Assembly (NCBI GenBank): GCA_913774715.1
Contig: CAJYHS010000149.1
Span: forward strand, 1 to 64,000
Reading direction: 5' to 3'
DNA: 64,000 nt
Source: an uncultured Siphonobacter sp.
Lineage (GTDB): Bacteria > Bacteroidota > Bacteroidia > Cytophagales > Spirosomataceae
Shown: positions 17,072 to 26,097 of the stretch, one piece after another
Numbering within the stretch: the first letter of the stretch is position 1
Layout of the letters: each line of letters begins with the position of its first letter
Notes under the pieces: model-generated
The model's database searches: none
Told to the model about the DNA's origin: nothing
Seen by the model: the letters and a program-made list of their open reading frames with translations, nothing else
Program-made: the position numbers and the translations under genes

Positions 17072-18217
17072 ATGATACACTGTCCTACCTGTGAACAGGT
17101 TGATTCCATTAATAAAGCAGGCATGGTTCGGGGCAAACAGCGGTATTACTGCAAGTCCTGTCAGAGCCATTTCTCCTTTGCAGACACGCCTAAACCCCGA
17201 TCCAAACATCAGGTGACTATTGTAGATATTGCCAAAGAATTAGGCATTTCCAAATCCACCGTATCAAGAGCTTTACGCAATCAGAATGATATTCATCCCG
17301 GAACCAGAAAGGCAGTGATGGAACTGGCCCAGCAGCTCGACTACCAACCCAATTTGCTGGCCTATGGTCTGGTGAAAAGCCGGACCAATACCGTGGGCAT
17401 GATTGTACCTGAGTTTCACCATTACTTTTTTCCGGAAGTCATCATTGGAGCTCAGGAAGTCTTACAGGCAGCGGGGTATAATCTGATGATTTGCCAGTCG
17501 AGTGAATCCTACCAGACTGAAGTTGCCAATGTCAAGGCTTTAATGGCTAGCCGCGTGGATGGCCTGATTGTTTCCATGACTAGTCAAACCCATAACGTAG
17601 ATCACTTTAAGGCTTTGGAAAATAAGGGAACGCCACTCATTTTCTTTAACCGAATTTGTCCGGAGCTGGACACGCATCGGGTCGTAGTGGATGATTACGA
17701 GGGAGCTTTTCGGGCCGTAACCCACCTACTCGAACAGGGATACCGCCGCATCGCTCACATTGCCGGACCTGCGAGTTTATTAATCAGTCGGTTGCGGCAG
17801 AAAGGCTATACCGATGCCTTGATGGCTTACGGACTCGAACCCGCACCAGAGCTAGTCATTACCTATGACTTAACCGACGAAAAAGCCCGCATTTACGCCA
17901 AGCACTTACTGGATTTACCGGAGCCTCCCGATGCCATTTTTGCAGTCAATGATCCCACGGCCATTCAGGTCATTCTCATCGCCAAAGCCAAGGGCATTCG
18001 CATTCCGGAAGATTTGGCCGTAGTAGGTTTTAGTAATGATCCTATTTCAGCCATCATTGAACCGGGTCTAACAACGGTGAGTCAACCCGTGGGTGAGATA
18101 GGGAGAACCGCTGCCCAATTGTTTCTGGAGACCGTACGCCTGGGAGAGCAGACTATTCCCCGCACGGAAACCTTACCTACTGAGCTCATAATTCGGGGTT
18201 CTTCCCAAAAAAAATAA
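17072..18217 (+). CDS. LacI-family transcriptional regulator with N-terminal zinc ribbon
   Basis: A 381-residue protein. Residues 1-35 carry CPTC (4-7) and CKSC (27-30) in a frame resembling the zinc ribbon at the N terminus of IS1-type InsA proteins. Residues about 48-95 are a LacI helix-turn-helix (TIVDIAKELGISKSTVSRAL) with its hinge helix. Residues about 105-375 are a periplasmic-binding-protein-like sensor domain with RVDGLIVSMT, GYRRIAHIAGP and EDLAVVGFSNDP. It is divergent from the SusC operon and probably represses it until a sugar inducer appears. The zinc ribbon is an unusual addition for a family of about 330-345 residues. Its 3' end overlaps the terminator of trpF. Confidence 0.9.
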   Translation: MIHCPTCEQVDSINKAGMVRGKQRYYCKSCQSHFSFADTPKPRSKHQVTIVDIAKELGISKSTVSRALRNQNDIHPGTRKAVMELAQQLDYQPNLLAYGLVKSRTNTVGMIVPEFHHYFFPEVIIGAQEVLQAAGYNLMICQSSESYQTEVANVKALMASRVDGLIVSMTSQTHNVDHFKALENKGTPLIFFNRICPELDTHRVVVDDYEGAFRAVTHLLEQGYRRIAHIAGPASLLISRLRQKGYTDALMAYGLEPAPELVITYDLTDEKARIYAKHLLDLPEPPDAIFAVNDPTAIQVILIAKAKGIRIPEDLAVVGFSNDPISAIIEPGLTTVSQPVGEIGRTAAQLFLETVRLGEQTIPRTETLPTELIIRGSSQKK

Positions 18218-18237
18218 GGGGCCGAGTCCGGTCCCTT
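18207..18237 (-). terminator. Terminator of trpCF
   Basis: On the minus strand AAGGGACCGGACTCGGCCCCTT folds into a hairpin with a mismatch and is followed by ATTTTTTTT. It starts 32 nt after the trpF stop. The U-tract is templated by the eight A that encode the last lysines of the convergent regulator gene, so one stretch serves both genes. Confidence 0.75.
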
Positions 18238-18269
18238 ATCCTAAGTTATCAGTTCTAAAGAAGATTGGC

Positions 18270-18917
18270 TTATGCTTCAATTTCTTCCACTTTCAGTCGC
18301 TGTATAAATTCACGAACGGCCTCGATATTTTTCAGGCCAGGCTGTGTTTCGAACTTACTGTTAATATCTACCGCATGGATGCGAAGACCCGTTTTCTCTT
18401 TCAGATCCAAAATGGTTTCGGCATCTTCCAGACGAATTCCTCCTGAAAGGAAGAAAGGCTTCTCATTATCATACCGCTCCAGCAAACTCCAGTCGAAAGC
18501 CGTTCCCGTGCCACCGTAAGCAGCCGCTTTGGTATCGAAAAGGAAGTAATCGCAAACGGGTTTGTAATTGTTTAATTGAGTAAAGTTAAACGTCTCATCT
18601 ACCCGAAAAGCTTTAATGATGTTGATTCCTTTGAATTGTAAACTGCGACAGAAATCTGGCATTTCATCGCCGTGTAACTGTACAAAATCCAGTCCATACG
18701 TTTTCACCACCTGCACGATTTGATTGATGCTGGCATTGACAAAAACGCCAACCTTCTTCGTGTCTTTGGGTACGTTTTTAATGACTTCCGCGTCGAGTGT
18801 TTCTCCCATAAACCGAGGAGAATTTTCGTAAAAAATAAATCCTACGTAATCAGGTTGTAACTCAAGCAAATCCTGGAGGTTTTCCTCCTCTTTCATTCCA
18901 CAGACTTTAATACGCAT
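18270..18917 (-). CDS. trpF: Phosphoribosylanthranilate isomerase
   Basis: From the ATG at 18917 the product is 215 residues, the normal length. A GTG at 18962 would add 15 residues before the conserved MRIKVCGMK and is unlikely. TrpF performs the Amadori rearrangement of N-(5-phosphoribosyl)anthranilate in the cytoplasm. The catalytic Cys lies in IKVCGMK and the catalytic Asp in the segment LFDTKAAAYGGTGTAFDW. The FLSGGI motif and AVDINSKFE belong to the phosphate-binding end of the TIM barrel. It follows trpC by 45 nt and ends at the hairpin at 18207-18237. Separated from trpBA by the sugar locus, it shares their strand and order. Confidence 0.96.
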   Translation of the reverse strand: MRIKVCGMKEEENLQDLLELQPDYVGFIFYENSPRFMGETLDAEVIKNVPKDTKKVGVFVNASINQIVQVVKTYGLDFVQLHGDEMPDFCRSLQFKGINIIKAFRVDETFNFTQLNNYKPVCDYFLFDTKAAAYGGTGTAFDWSLLERYDNEKPFFLSGGIRLEDAETILDLKEKTGLRIHAVDINSKFETQPGLKNIEAVREFIQRLKVEEIEA

Positions 18918-18962
18918 AGGTTTCTGGAGTTTAGGTACAACAAAGGGAAAAACACGGGGCAC

Positions 18963-19763
18963 TTATAAAGTCATGTACTGTAAACCTCCTACAAAATCCG
19001 CCAAAGCCTCTCCCGGTTGGGGGGTTTTCATAAAATTCTCACCAATCAAAAAGCCGCGATATCCCGCCTGATGTAACTGATGAATCGTTTCGGTACTACT
19101 TAACCCGCTTTCTGATACCTTAACAAACTCCTGAGGAATTTGTTCTACGAGTCGAAGCGAGGTCTCAATGGATACGTGAAACGTTTTCAGATCGCGGTTA
19201 TTTACCCCTACCATATTCAGGTAAGGATTCAGGCTGCGTTCCAACTCTTCCTGATCATGTACTTCCAGTAATACTTCCAGACCAATCGACTGAGCAAACT
19301 GACCGAAATGTTTAATTTCTTCGGGAGACAAGCAAGCGGCAATCAGCAGAATTACGTCAGCACCCCAGGCTTTGGCTTCCAAAATCTGATATTCATCGAC
19401 AATAAATTCCTTGCGTAAAAGCGGCGTTCGTGGGTTGGACTTGCGGGCCAGTTGTAAATCATCCGCATTTCCTCCAAAAAACTCTTCATCCGTTAATACC
19501 GACAATCCAGCAGCTCCGGCTTCTGAGTAAGCAAAGGTTACTTCCTCTACCTTCACCCGGTCATTGATGATACCTTTGGAAGGAGATTTACGCTTGAATT
19601 CGGCGATGATACCGGAAGAATTTTCCTGACGCAGTCGCTGGGATAAAGAGTTAGTAGCCCGGTGGAAATTAGGAAACAATTCGAGTTCACGAGCCGTAAT
19701 GTTGGCTTTTGCCTGAGCTATTTCTTTATGCTTATGAAGAACAATCTTTTCGAGAATATTCAT
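18963..19763 (-). CDS. trpC: Indole-3-glycerol-phosphate synthase
   Basis: A 266-residue TIM-barrel enzyme that closes the indole ring of 1-(2-carboxyphenylamino)-1-deoxyribulose 5-phosphate with loss of CO2 and water. IIAEFKRKSPSKG contains the catalytic Lys. LLRKEFIVDEYQI, ADVILLIAACL and VGVNNRDLKTF carry further active-site residues, and VSESGLS lies in the phosphate-binding end. It follows the RluA-type pseudouridine synthase gene by 27 nt on the same strand, so transcription may start upstream of that gene. I see no Trp leader peptide in front of trpC, in contrast to trpB. Confidence 0.96.
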   Translation of the reverse strand: MNILEKIVLHKHKEIAQAKANITARELELFPNFHRATNSLSQRLRQENSSGIIAEFKRKSPSKGIINDRVKVEEVTFAYSEAGAAGLSVLTDEEFFGGNADDLQLARKSNPRTPLLRKEFIVDEYQILEAKAWGADVILLIAACLSPEEIKHFGQFAQSIGLEVLLEVHDQEELERSLNPYLNMVGVNNRDLKTFHVSIETSLRLVEQIPQEFVKVSESGLSSTETIHQLHQAGYRGFLIGENFMKTPQPGEALADFVGGLQYMTL

Positions 19764-19790
19764 GATTTGGTTAGAATGCAGAGGGGGAAA

Positions 19791-20507
19791 TTATCCGTGG
19801 TGAATGTCTTCGTTTACTTCTTCATCAAACTCTAAAAACTCTTCCCAGAATGAATTCTGCGGCACGGCAGCTTTGCAGATCACACCTTCGTTCTTGATGG
19901 GATGAATAAAGTATAAACGACGAGCGTGCAGATTAATGCTGGCATCGGGGTTCGGACGAGGGTAACCGTATTTCAAATCTCCACGGATTGGGCAACCCAT
20001 GGAAGCCAGTTGCACACGAATCTGGTGCGGACGACCCGTGACGGGATTTACTTCCAGTAAGTAATGATGATTCATCTCACCAATTACCTTATAAGTCAAC
20101 TCGGCTTTTTGCGAACCGGGTCTTTCGTAGTCGTAAGCCGTTACCACATTACGGGCTTCGTCTTTGACGAGCCAGTGGGTGAGTTTCCCGCTTTTCTGCT
20201 CGGGCTTTTTACCCACAACGGCCCAATACGTTTTCTGAATATCCCGGCGGCGGAATAATTCATTCATGCGTTCGAGTCCTTTGGATGTCCGGGCAAATAC
20301 AACCAGCCCGCTCACCGGGCGATCCAGGCGGTGTACGGTTCCCAGAAAAACGGCTCCGGGTTTGTTATATTTTACGCTGATATATTCCTTGACGTAATCG
20401 GAAAGAGTCTTGTCGCCCGTCTGATCCCCCTGCACGAGAACCCCCGCTGCTTTATTGACAATAATGAGGTGATTATCCTCGTAAACGACGTTAAATGGTT
20501 TTGCCAT
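19791..20507 (-). CDS. RluA-family RNA pseudouridine synthase
   Basis: From the ATG at 20507 the product is 238 residues (MAKPFNVVYEDNHLI); the in-frame start 33 nt upstream adds residues outside the conserved fold. The HRLDRPVSGLVVFARTSKG segment contains the invariant catalytic Asp of the RluA family, and NPVTGRPHQIRVQLA is the second signature. It lacks the N-terminal S4 domain found in RluC and RluD, so it belongs with the short RluA-like members. It isomerises uridine to pseudouridine in rRNA or tRNA; the target site cannot be read from sequence. It is divergent from priA and 27 nt upstream of trpC. Confidence 0.9.
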   Translation of the reverse strand: MAKPFNVVYEDNHLIIVNKAAGVLVQGDQTGDKTLSDYVKEYISVKYNKPGAVFLGTVHRLDRPVSGLVVFARTSKGLERMNELFRRRDIQKTYWAVVGKKPEQKSGKLTHWLVKDEARNVVTAYDYERPGSQKAELTYKVIGEMNHHYLLEVNPVTGRPHQIRVQLASMGCPIRGDLKYGYPRPNPDASINLHARRLYFIHPIKNEGVICKAAVPQNSFWEEFLEFDEEVNEDIHHG

Positions 20508-20654
20508 AAGATGCACTTGTAAAAATCCAAAGTTACACATTCTCAGGCGTAAATGGAATCAAGGGGGCTCAATACGCCAAAGGGAATCCTTAAAACTTCG
20601 AATTAAAATGAGCCGTCCGTCGTTCTGCTTCTGCATTCCTCTTAACTTGCTTGT

Positions 20655-23150
20655 ATGAATCAGCTCGATTTTACGGAAGAGGTAACGCAGTTTGCCGATG
20701 TCATTCTGCCGATTCCTGTTCCCAGGTTATATACGTATCGCGTGCCTCGGGAGTTTACGGGACAGCTGCAGATGGGGGCTCGCGTGATTGTTCAGTTTGG
20801 AAAAACCAAAATTGTTACGGCTCTCATTGCCCGCATTCATAACCAGCCACCCAAACAGTACCAGGCCAAATACATTCTGGAAGTATTAGACGACACCCCT
20901 TTAGTAACTCGTTGGCAGCTAGAGTTATTTCAGTGGATTTCGGATTATTACCTCTGCCACATTGGTGAGGTAATGAATGTGGCTTTACCCTCGGGTTTAA
21001 AGATTTCGAGTCAGTCGAAAGTGCAGTATAACCCGGATTTTGAACACCCGGATTTACTCACGCCCCGGGAAAAGGAAATCATCGAAGAAATCAAAGCCAA
21101 GCAATCATTGACCTACGATGAGCTGGCCCGGTTTGCGGATGTAAAAAACGTCTATCATCTTATTAAGTCCTTAATTGGTAAACGAGCGGTTATCGTCTTT
21201 GAAGAAGTTCGGGAAAAGTATACGCCTAAAGTAGTTCGCAAAGTGCGCCTGACTTCCTTTTTTGCGGACCCGGAAAACTTAAAAGCCTTAATTGGTCAGC
21301 TCGAAAAAACACCCAAGCAACTTGATATTCTGCTTGAGTATCTTCGGCACGTACCCGCTCTTCGTGAGCGGGAAAAAAATGCCGAAGGCTTACTTAAATC
21401 TACGTTTTCTAAAAACGAAGAGCTTTCGGATTCTTCTTTAGATACTTTATTGAAAAAAGGAGTTTTTGAAAGTTTTGATATCGTCATCAGCCGCTTTGCC
21501 GAAGATACGGGTACGATTGCCACCATGCCTACCCTCTCGGATTCGCAGCAGCGGGCCGTGCAGGAAGTCACCCAATCCTTTCAGGAAAAAGATACCGTAT
21601 TGCTGCATGGCGTAACCGGAGCTGGAAAAACCGAAGTATACATTCACCTCATTGAGCAGGCATTAGAAAGCGGATCGCAGGTTCTGTATTTATTACCGGA
21701 GATTGCCTTAACCACGCAGATTGTGGTTCGTTTGAAGAAAATTTTTGGAGAACGGGTGGGCATTTACCACTCTAAATTTTCAGATAATGAACGCGTAGAG
21801 GTCTGGAAAGGTGTGCTTTCGGGACGTTTTCAGTTTGTCATTGGTGTACGTTCTTCCATTTTCCTGCCCTTCGATAGTCTGGGATTAATCATTGTTGATG
21901 AAGAACACGAAGCTAGTTATAAGCAGTACGACCCCGCTCCGCGTTACCACGCCCGGGATTCGGCCCTGGTGATTGCCAAAATGCAGGGAGCCAAAGTCTT
22001 ACTGGGCTCGGCTACCCCGAGCATTGAAAGTTATTACCATGCCAAACAAGGCCGTTACGGACTGGTCGAATTAAAAGAACGCTTTGGTAATGCTTCATTA
22101 CCCTCGATTGAGCTGATTGACATTCGTCAGGCTCGGAAGAATAAAGCTATGAAGGGGGACTTTTCGAGTGAGTTACTCTTTGAGCTGGGTGGAAATCTGG
22201 AACGAAGCGAACAAACCATTCTTTTTCAAAACCGTCGGGGTTATTCCCCTTACCTGACCTGCGATGATTGCGGATGGATTGCCAAGTGCGATAGTTGCGA
22301 TGTGAGTCTGACCTATCACCAACGCGACGCCGAGCTTCGCTGTCATTATTGCGGTCATAAAGAACGCTTACCCAAAACCTGTCCCGCCTGCGGCAGTACG
22401 AAAGTGCGAACCCAGGGATTTGGTACCGAAAAACTCGAAGAAGACTTACAGTTACACTTCCCCGCCGCTCGGATTCAGCGGATGGATTTGGACACCACCC
22501 GTTCGAAGACCGCTTTTCAACAGATGATTTCTGATTTTGAAAAAGGCGAGACGGATATGCTCGTGGGAACGCAGATGGTTTCCAAAGGTCTTGACTTCGA
22601 TAAAGTAAGTCTGGTAGCCATTTTTGATGCCGACCGCATGATTAACTTTCCCGATTTTCGGGCTACGGAACGTTCGTTTCAATTACTAACGCAGGTTTCG
22701 GGTCGGTCGGGCCGCCGGAGTGGTAAACAGGGTCGCGTGTTAATCCAGACCAACAATACCCAGCACCCGCTGCTGGCCAAGATTATTACTAATGATTACG
22801 AAGGCTTTTACGTTGAAGAAATTGAAGAACGGCAGGCGTACGGATACCCTCCTTTTACCCGGGTCATTCGCTTAACTTCCAAACACATTGAACAGCAGGT
22901 AGCCGAAGCGGCCGCTAAAAAACTAGCTACCTTACTCATGCAGAAACTGGGTAGTGATCGCGTAAAAGGTCCGGAGACACCACTCATCGAGCGGATTCGT
23001 AATCAGTTTCTCTTTGATGTCTTATTAAAGTTTGAACGAAACCTGAACCTAAAAGCCATTAAAGAATTCATCAAAGAAACCATTGAAGAAGTAATCACTA
23101 CCAAGGACTTTAAAGGCACTAGTATTGTTATCGACGTAGATCCGGTATAA
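20655..23150 (+). CDS. priA: Primosomal protein N' (replication restart helicase)
   Basis: An 831-residue superfamily 2 helicase that reloads the replisome at stalled forks. The N-terminal 3'-DNA-binding domain includes FADVILPIPVPRLYTYRVP. Helicase motifs are present: Walker A GVTGAGKTEVYIHL, the DEEHE box, and LGSATPSIES. Eight cysteines between about residues 535 and 580 (CDDCGWIAKCDSC ... CHYC ... CPAC) form the two zinc sites. GTQMVSKGLDF and QVSGRSGR are the later helicase motifs. It is a single gene with its own terminator at 23175-23212 and appears complete. Confidence 0.97.
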   Translation: MNQLDFTEEVTQFADVILPIPVPRLYTYRVPREFTGQLQMGARVIVQFGKTKIVTALIARIHNQPPKQYQAKYILEVLDDTPLVTRWQLELFQWISDYYLCHIGEVMNVALPSGLKISSQSKVQYNPDFEHPDLLTPREKEIIEEIKAKQSLTYDELARFADVKNVYHLIKSLIGKRAVIVFEEVREKYTPKVVRKVRLTSFFADPENLKALIGQLEKTPKQLDILLEYLRHVPALREREKNAEGLLKSTFSKNEELSDSSLDTLLKKGVFESFDIVISRFAEDTGTIATMPTLSDSQQRAVQEVTQSFQEKDTVLLHGVTGAGKTEVYIHLIEQALESGSQVLYLLPEIALTTQIVVRLKKIFGERVGIYHSKFSDNERVEVWKGVLSGRFQFVIGVRSSIFLPFDSLGLIIVDEEHEASYKQYDPAPRYHARDSALVIAKMQGAKVLLGSATPSIESYYHAKQGRYGLVELKERFGNASLPSIELIDIRQARKNKAMKGDFSSELLFELGGNLERSEQTILFQNRRGYSPYLTCDDCGWIAKCDSCDVSLTYHQRDAELRCHYCGHKERLPKTCPACGSTKVRTQGFGTEKLEEDLQLHFPAARIQRMDLDTTRSKTAFQQMISDFEKGETDMLVGTQMVSKGLDFDKVSLVAIFDADRMINFPDFRATERSFQLLTQVSGRSGRRSGKQGRVLIQTNNTQHPLLAKIITNDYEGFYVEEIEERQAYGYPPFTRVIRLTSKHIEQQVAEAAAKKLATLLMQKLGSDRVKGPETPLIERIRNQFLFDVLLKFERNLNLKAIKEFIKETIEEVITTKDFKGTSIVIDVDPV

Positions 23151-23174
23151 TCATTTGCCTTTTATACTTTTTTC

Positions 23175-23212
23175 AAAAGGATATACTTGCATTAGCAGGT
23201 ATATCCTTTTTT
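23175..23212 (+). terminator. Terminator of priA
   Basis: AAAAGGATATACTTGC pairs with GCAGGTATATCCTTTT (one G-U pair) around ATTA and is followed by TTC. It begins 25 nt after the priA stop codon. Confidence 0.9.
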
Positions 23213-23242
23213 CTTTATAGTCTTACCAAAACATCTTCCCTT

Positions 23243-24766
23243 ATGAAAAAATGGCTTACCTCTTTTTGCATTCTACTTAGCCTGCCTACCCTTTTCGCCC
23301 AGACCCCGGCTAAAGTACGAACCTATCGTCAGCAACACGAGCAGGCCCTGCTCCAGGAATATTTCAAGTTTCTTTCCATCCCAAATATTCTGCTTGATAC
23401 GACTACTGACGTTCGCAAAAATGCTTTTTTCATTCGGGATATGATGCAGCGAATGAAAATTCCGGTACAGCTGCTGGAACTCGGCAGTAAAACACCACCG
23501 GTAGTTTTCGGTGATGTAAAAGTACCCGGAGCCACACAGACGCTATTATTTTATGCTCATTACGACGGTCAACCTACTAATCCGGCAAAATGGGCGAAGG
23601 GAACGGCCCCTTTTAAACCCGTCCTAGCTACCAATTCCATCGAAAACGGTGGAAAGATTTTATCCGAATCGGAAATCCAGGCTAAGCTTTTGCCCGACTA
23701 CCGAATCATTGCCCGCAGTGCCACTGACGATAAAGCGGGTGTATTTGCCATTCTTTCCGCGTATGAAGCCTTGCTTAAAAGTGGCATTAAGCCCACTTAT
23801 AACCTCAAATTCTTCTTTGAGGGCGAAGAAGAAAATGGCTCGCAGCATTTGGGTGAATACTTAAGTAAATACAAAAATCTGCTCAGCGGCGATTGCTGGA
23901 TTTTCTGCGATGGTCCTGTTCACCAGTCCGGTAACAAAATCATTGTTTTCGGTTGTCGGGGTGATATTAATGTTGAGATCGCTACTTACGGACCGCGTCG
24001 TCCTCTCCACAGCGGGCACTACGGAAACTGGGCTCCTAATCCCGCCATGCGACTGGCAAAATTACTTTCTTCCATGAAAGATGATTCGGGTCGGGTATTG
24101 ATCAAGGGATTTTATGAAGACGTTACTCCTTTAAGCGAATCGGAAAAGAAAGCCCTGGCTGCGATTCCACCCGTTGAAAAGGAAGTCCAGAAAGAACTCG
24201 GCATTGGACAAACCGATGGAGCGGGTAAAACGTTAGCTGAACTCATTAACGAACCATCGTTGAACATTAACGGGATTGTCAGTGCCGGAGTTGGTGCTCA
24301 GGCAGCAAACGTAATTCCTTCCACGGCCGTAGCTACGCTTGATTTACGGGTAGTCGCAGGTAATGACCCAAACAGACAGGTTCAAAAACTCATTGATCAC
24401 GTGAAAGCTCAGGGATATTATGTAACGGATAAAGAACCTACCATGGAAGAGTTACTTAATCACCCCCTCGTAGCCCAAATAAAACCTTTGAAAGGTTACC
24501 GGGCTCAGCGAACGCCTTTGGATTTACCCATTGCTCAAAAAGTAGTAAAAGCCGTTCAAAGTACGACTAAGGATCCCGTGATTATTATGCCTTCCTTAGG
24601 CGGAAGCCTGCCCCTTTATCTTTTTAGCGATATTCTTCAGCAGAAAGCTATTATTACCGTTCCCATCGCCAATTACGACAGTAACCAGCATGGTGAGAAT
24701 GAAAATATTCGTTTGCAAAATCTTTGGGACGGCATTGAGTCCATGGCTTCGATTATGACCATGTAA
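23243..24766 (+). CDS. Secreted M20-family metallopeptidase (dipeptidase-like)
   Basis: A 507-residue protein with an N-terminal signal peptide (MKKWLTSFCILLSLPTLFAQ), so it should act in the periplasm. Metal-binding and catalytic motifs of M20 peptidases are present: YAHYDGQP (His and general-base Asp), ATDDKAG (bridging Asp), and FEGEEENGS (catalytic and metal-binding Glu pair). An insertion from about 215 to 390 forms the dimerisation/lid domain. The final NQHGENENIRLQNLW supplies the last metal His region. The family cleaves dipeptides or N-acyl amino acids; the substrate is not determinable. The gene follows priA after a terminator and is probably transcribed alone. Confidence 0.88.
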   Translation: MKKWLTSFCILLSLPTLFAQTPAKVRTYRQQHEQALLQEYFKFLSIPNILLDTTTDVRKNAFFIRDMMQRMKIPVQLLELGSKTPPVVFGDVKVPGATQTLLFYAHYDGQPTNPAKWAKGTAPFKPVLATNSIENGGKILSESEIQAKLLPDYRIIARSATDDKAGVFAILSAYEALLKSGIKPTYNLKFFFEGEEENGSQHLGEYLSKYKNLLSGDCWIFCDGPVHQSGNKIIVFGCRGDINVEIATYGPRRPLHSGHYGNWAPNPAMRLAKLLSSMKDDSGRVLIKGFYEDVTPLSESEKKALAAIPPVEKEVQKELGIGQTDGAGKTLAELINEPSLNINGIVSAGVGAQAANVIPSTAVATLDLRVVAGNDPNRQVQKLIDHVKAQGYYVTDKEPTMEELLNHPLVAQIKPLKGYRAQRTPLDLPIAQKVVKAVQSTTKDPVIIMPSLGGSLPLYLFSDILQQKAIITVPIANYDSNQHGENENIRLQNLWDGIESMASIMTM

Positions 24767-24837
24767 GTTCCTGACCGCATGTAGCCTTATGACCCGTACA
24801 AACATTGTATCTTGAGGCTACATCTCTCCTTTTAACG

Positions 24838-26019
24838 ATGTCGTTACTAAACTCCTATTCTTCCAGAATCAGTAGCATAGACTGGCTGCGTGGTTTAATT
24901 ATGATGATCATGGCTCTTGATCACTGCCGTGAATTCATCCATATAAATGCCTTTTTTTCGAACCCTTTAGACCTTGAGCACCCTTCTTACCCTTTATTTT
25001 TTACCCGCTGGATTACTCATTTCTGTGCCCCCAACTTTGTGTTTCTGGCAGGGATTTCAGCGTATGTATCAGGTTTAAAAAAGACGACTCGTCAGCACCG
25101 TTGGTTTCTATTTACCCGTGGACTCTGGCTCATTTTTCTCGAACTAACCCTAGTTACCTTTAGCCTCTGGTTTGATATCCATTTTTCCTTGATTACACTT
25201 CAGGTAATCTGGGCCATCGGTATAAGCTTTCTGATTTTAAGTGCCTTAATCGGGTTACCGGGTTATGTTACCTTATTGCTGGGCGTTTTCATTATCGCGG
25301 GTCATAATTTACTTGATTCGATTACCCCTCCCCCAGGTTCATTACTCCAGGCATTACTCTGGATCAGCCATCAGCCAGGCCCGTTACCTGTCGGCCCGGA
25401 TCGTTTGCTTTTGAACCTTTACCCCTTCCTAGCTTGGACGGGAATTCTTCTAACAGGGTATGGGTTAGGAACTTTATTTCGCACTCAGGTCAGCTCTACT
25501 CAACGAAAGCAATGGCTGACCTATCTGGGTTTAGGAGCTATACTTCTTTTCGTTACGATCCGCTGGATTAATCACTACGGAGATCCCTCGCACTGGCAAT
25601 CCTACTCCTCATTCGGCACTACAGTGCTTTCTTTTATTAATACTACTAAATATCCCCCTTCCCTGCTGTATACCTTAATGACTGTTGGCCCCGCTTTGCT
25701 AGTATTGGCCGCATTGGAAGGTCGCAGCACGGGTTCTTTTTCATGGATTAATGTCTATGGAAAAGTGCCTTTATTTTACTATGTGTTGCATTTCTACCTC
25801 ATCCATGGACTTTCGGTGGTGCTTTATCTCTATCAGGGCATTTCTTGGCAAAATCTGAATTTCCAGAATGGCAGTGGTGGAGCTATTGCCAATATTGGGC
25901 TGCCTCTATGGGGTGTTTACTTGGTTTGGATGGCGGTTTTAGCCCTATTGTATCCCCTCTGTAAAGCCTATGGAGCATTTAAAAAGCGGCAAAATCATAC
26001 CATTTGGAGTTATTTGTAA
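24838..26019 (+). CDS. DUF1624/HGSNAT-like polytopic membrane protein
   Basis: From the ATG at 24838 the product is 393 residues with about 10 hydrophobic helices. A TTG 33 nt upstream is in frame but unlikely. The start of the fold, SIDWLRGLIMMIMALDHCREFIH, is the signature of the heparan-alpha-glucosaminide N-acetyltransferase-like family (PF07786), in which the conserved His region near helix 1 is implicated in acetyl transfer. THFCAPNFVFLAGISAY continues the motif. It probably modifies a sugar at the inner membrane, but the acceptor is unknown. An inverted repeat with arms at 24779-24787 and 24815-24823 lies just upstream. Confidence 0.8.
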   Translation: MSLLNSYSSRISSIDWLRGLIMMIMALDHCREFIHINAFFSNPLDLEHPSYPLFFTRWITHFCAPNFVFLAGISAYVSGLKKTTRQHRWFLFTRGLWLIFLELTLVTFSLWFDIHFSLITLQVIWAIGISFLILSALIGLPGYVTLLLGVFIIAGHNLLDSITPPPGSLLQALLWISHQPGPLPVGPDRLLLNLYPFLAWTGILLTGYGLGTLFRTQVSSTQRKQWLTYLGLGAILLFVTIRWINHYGDPSHWQSYSSFGTTVLSFINTTKYPPSLLYTLMTVGPALLVLAALEGRSTGSFSWINVYGKVPLFYYVLHFYLIHGLSVVLYLYQGISWQNLNFQNGSGGAIANIGLPLWGVYLVWMAVLALLYPLCKAYGAFKKRQNHTIWSYL

Positions 26020-26097
26020 GCTCTGGACATAATTCCCCAGTTTCAGGATTGGAATGACCTTTTTATTTTACAAGGCTCAACCAACGTGGAAAAAGTC

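Noticed and set aside
18918-18962. GTG start for trpF giving 15 extra residues
   Set aside because: The conserved TrpF N terminus begins at the ATG at 18917; the extension begins directly at the trpC stop by chance.
24779-24823. Inverted repeat ATGTAGCCT/AGGCTACAT after the peptidase gene as its terminator
   Set aside because: 27-nt loop and no T-run; noted under the neighbouring gene but not called.
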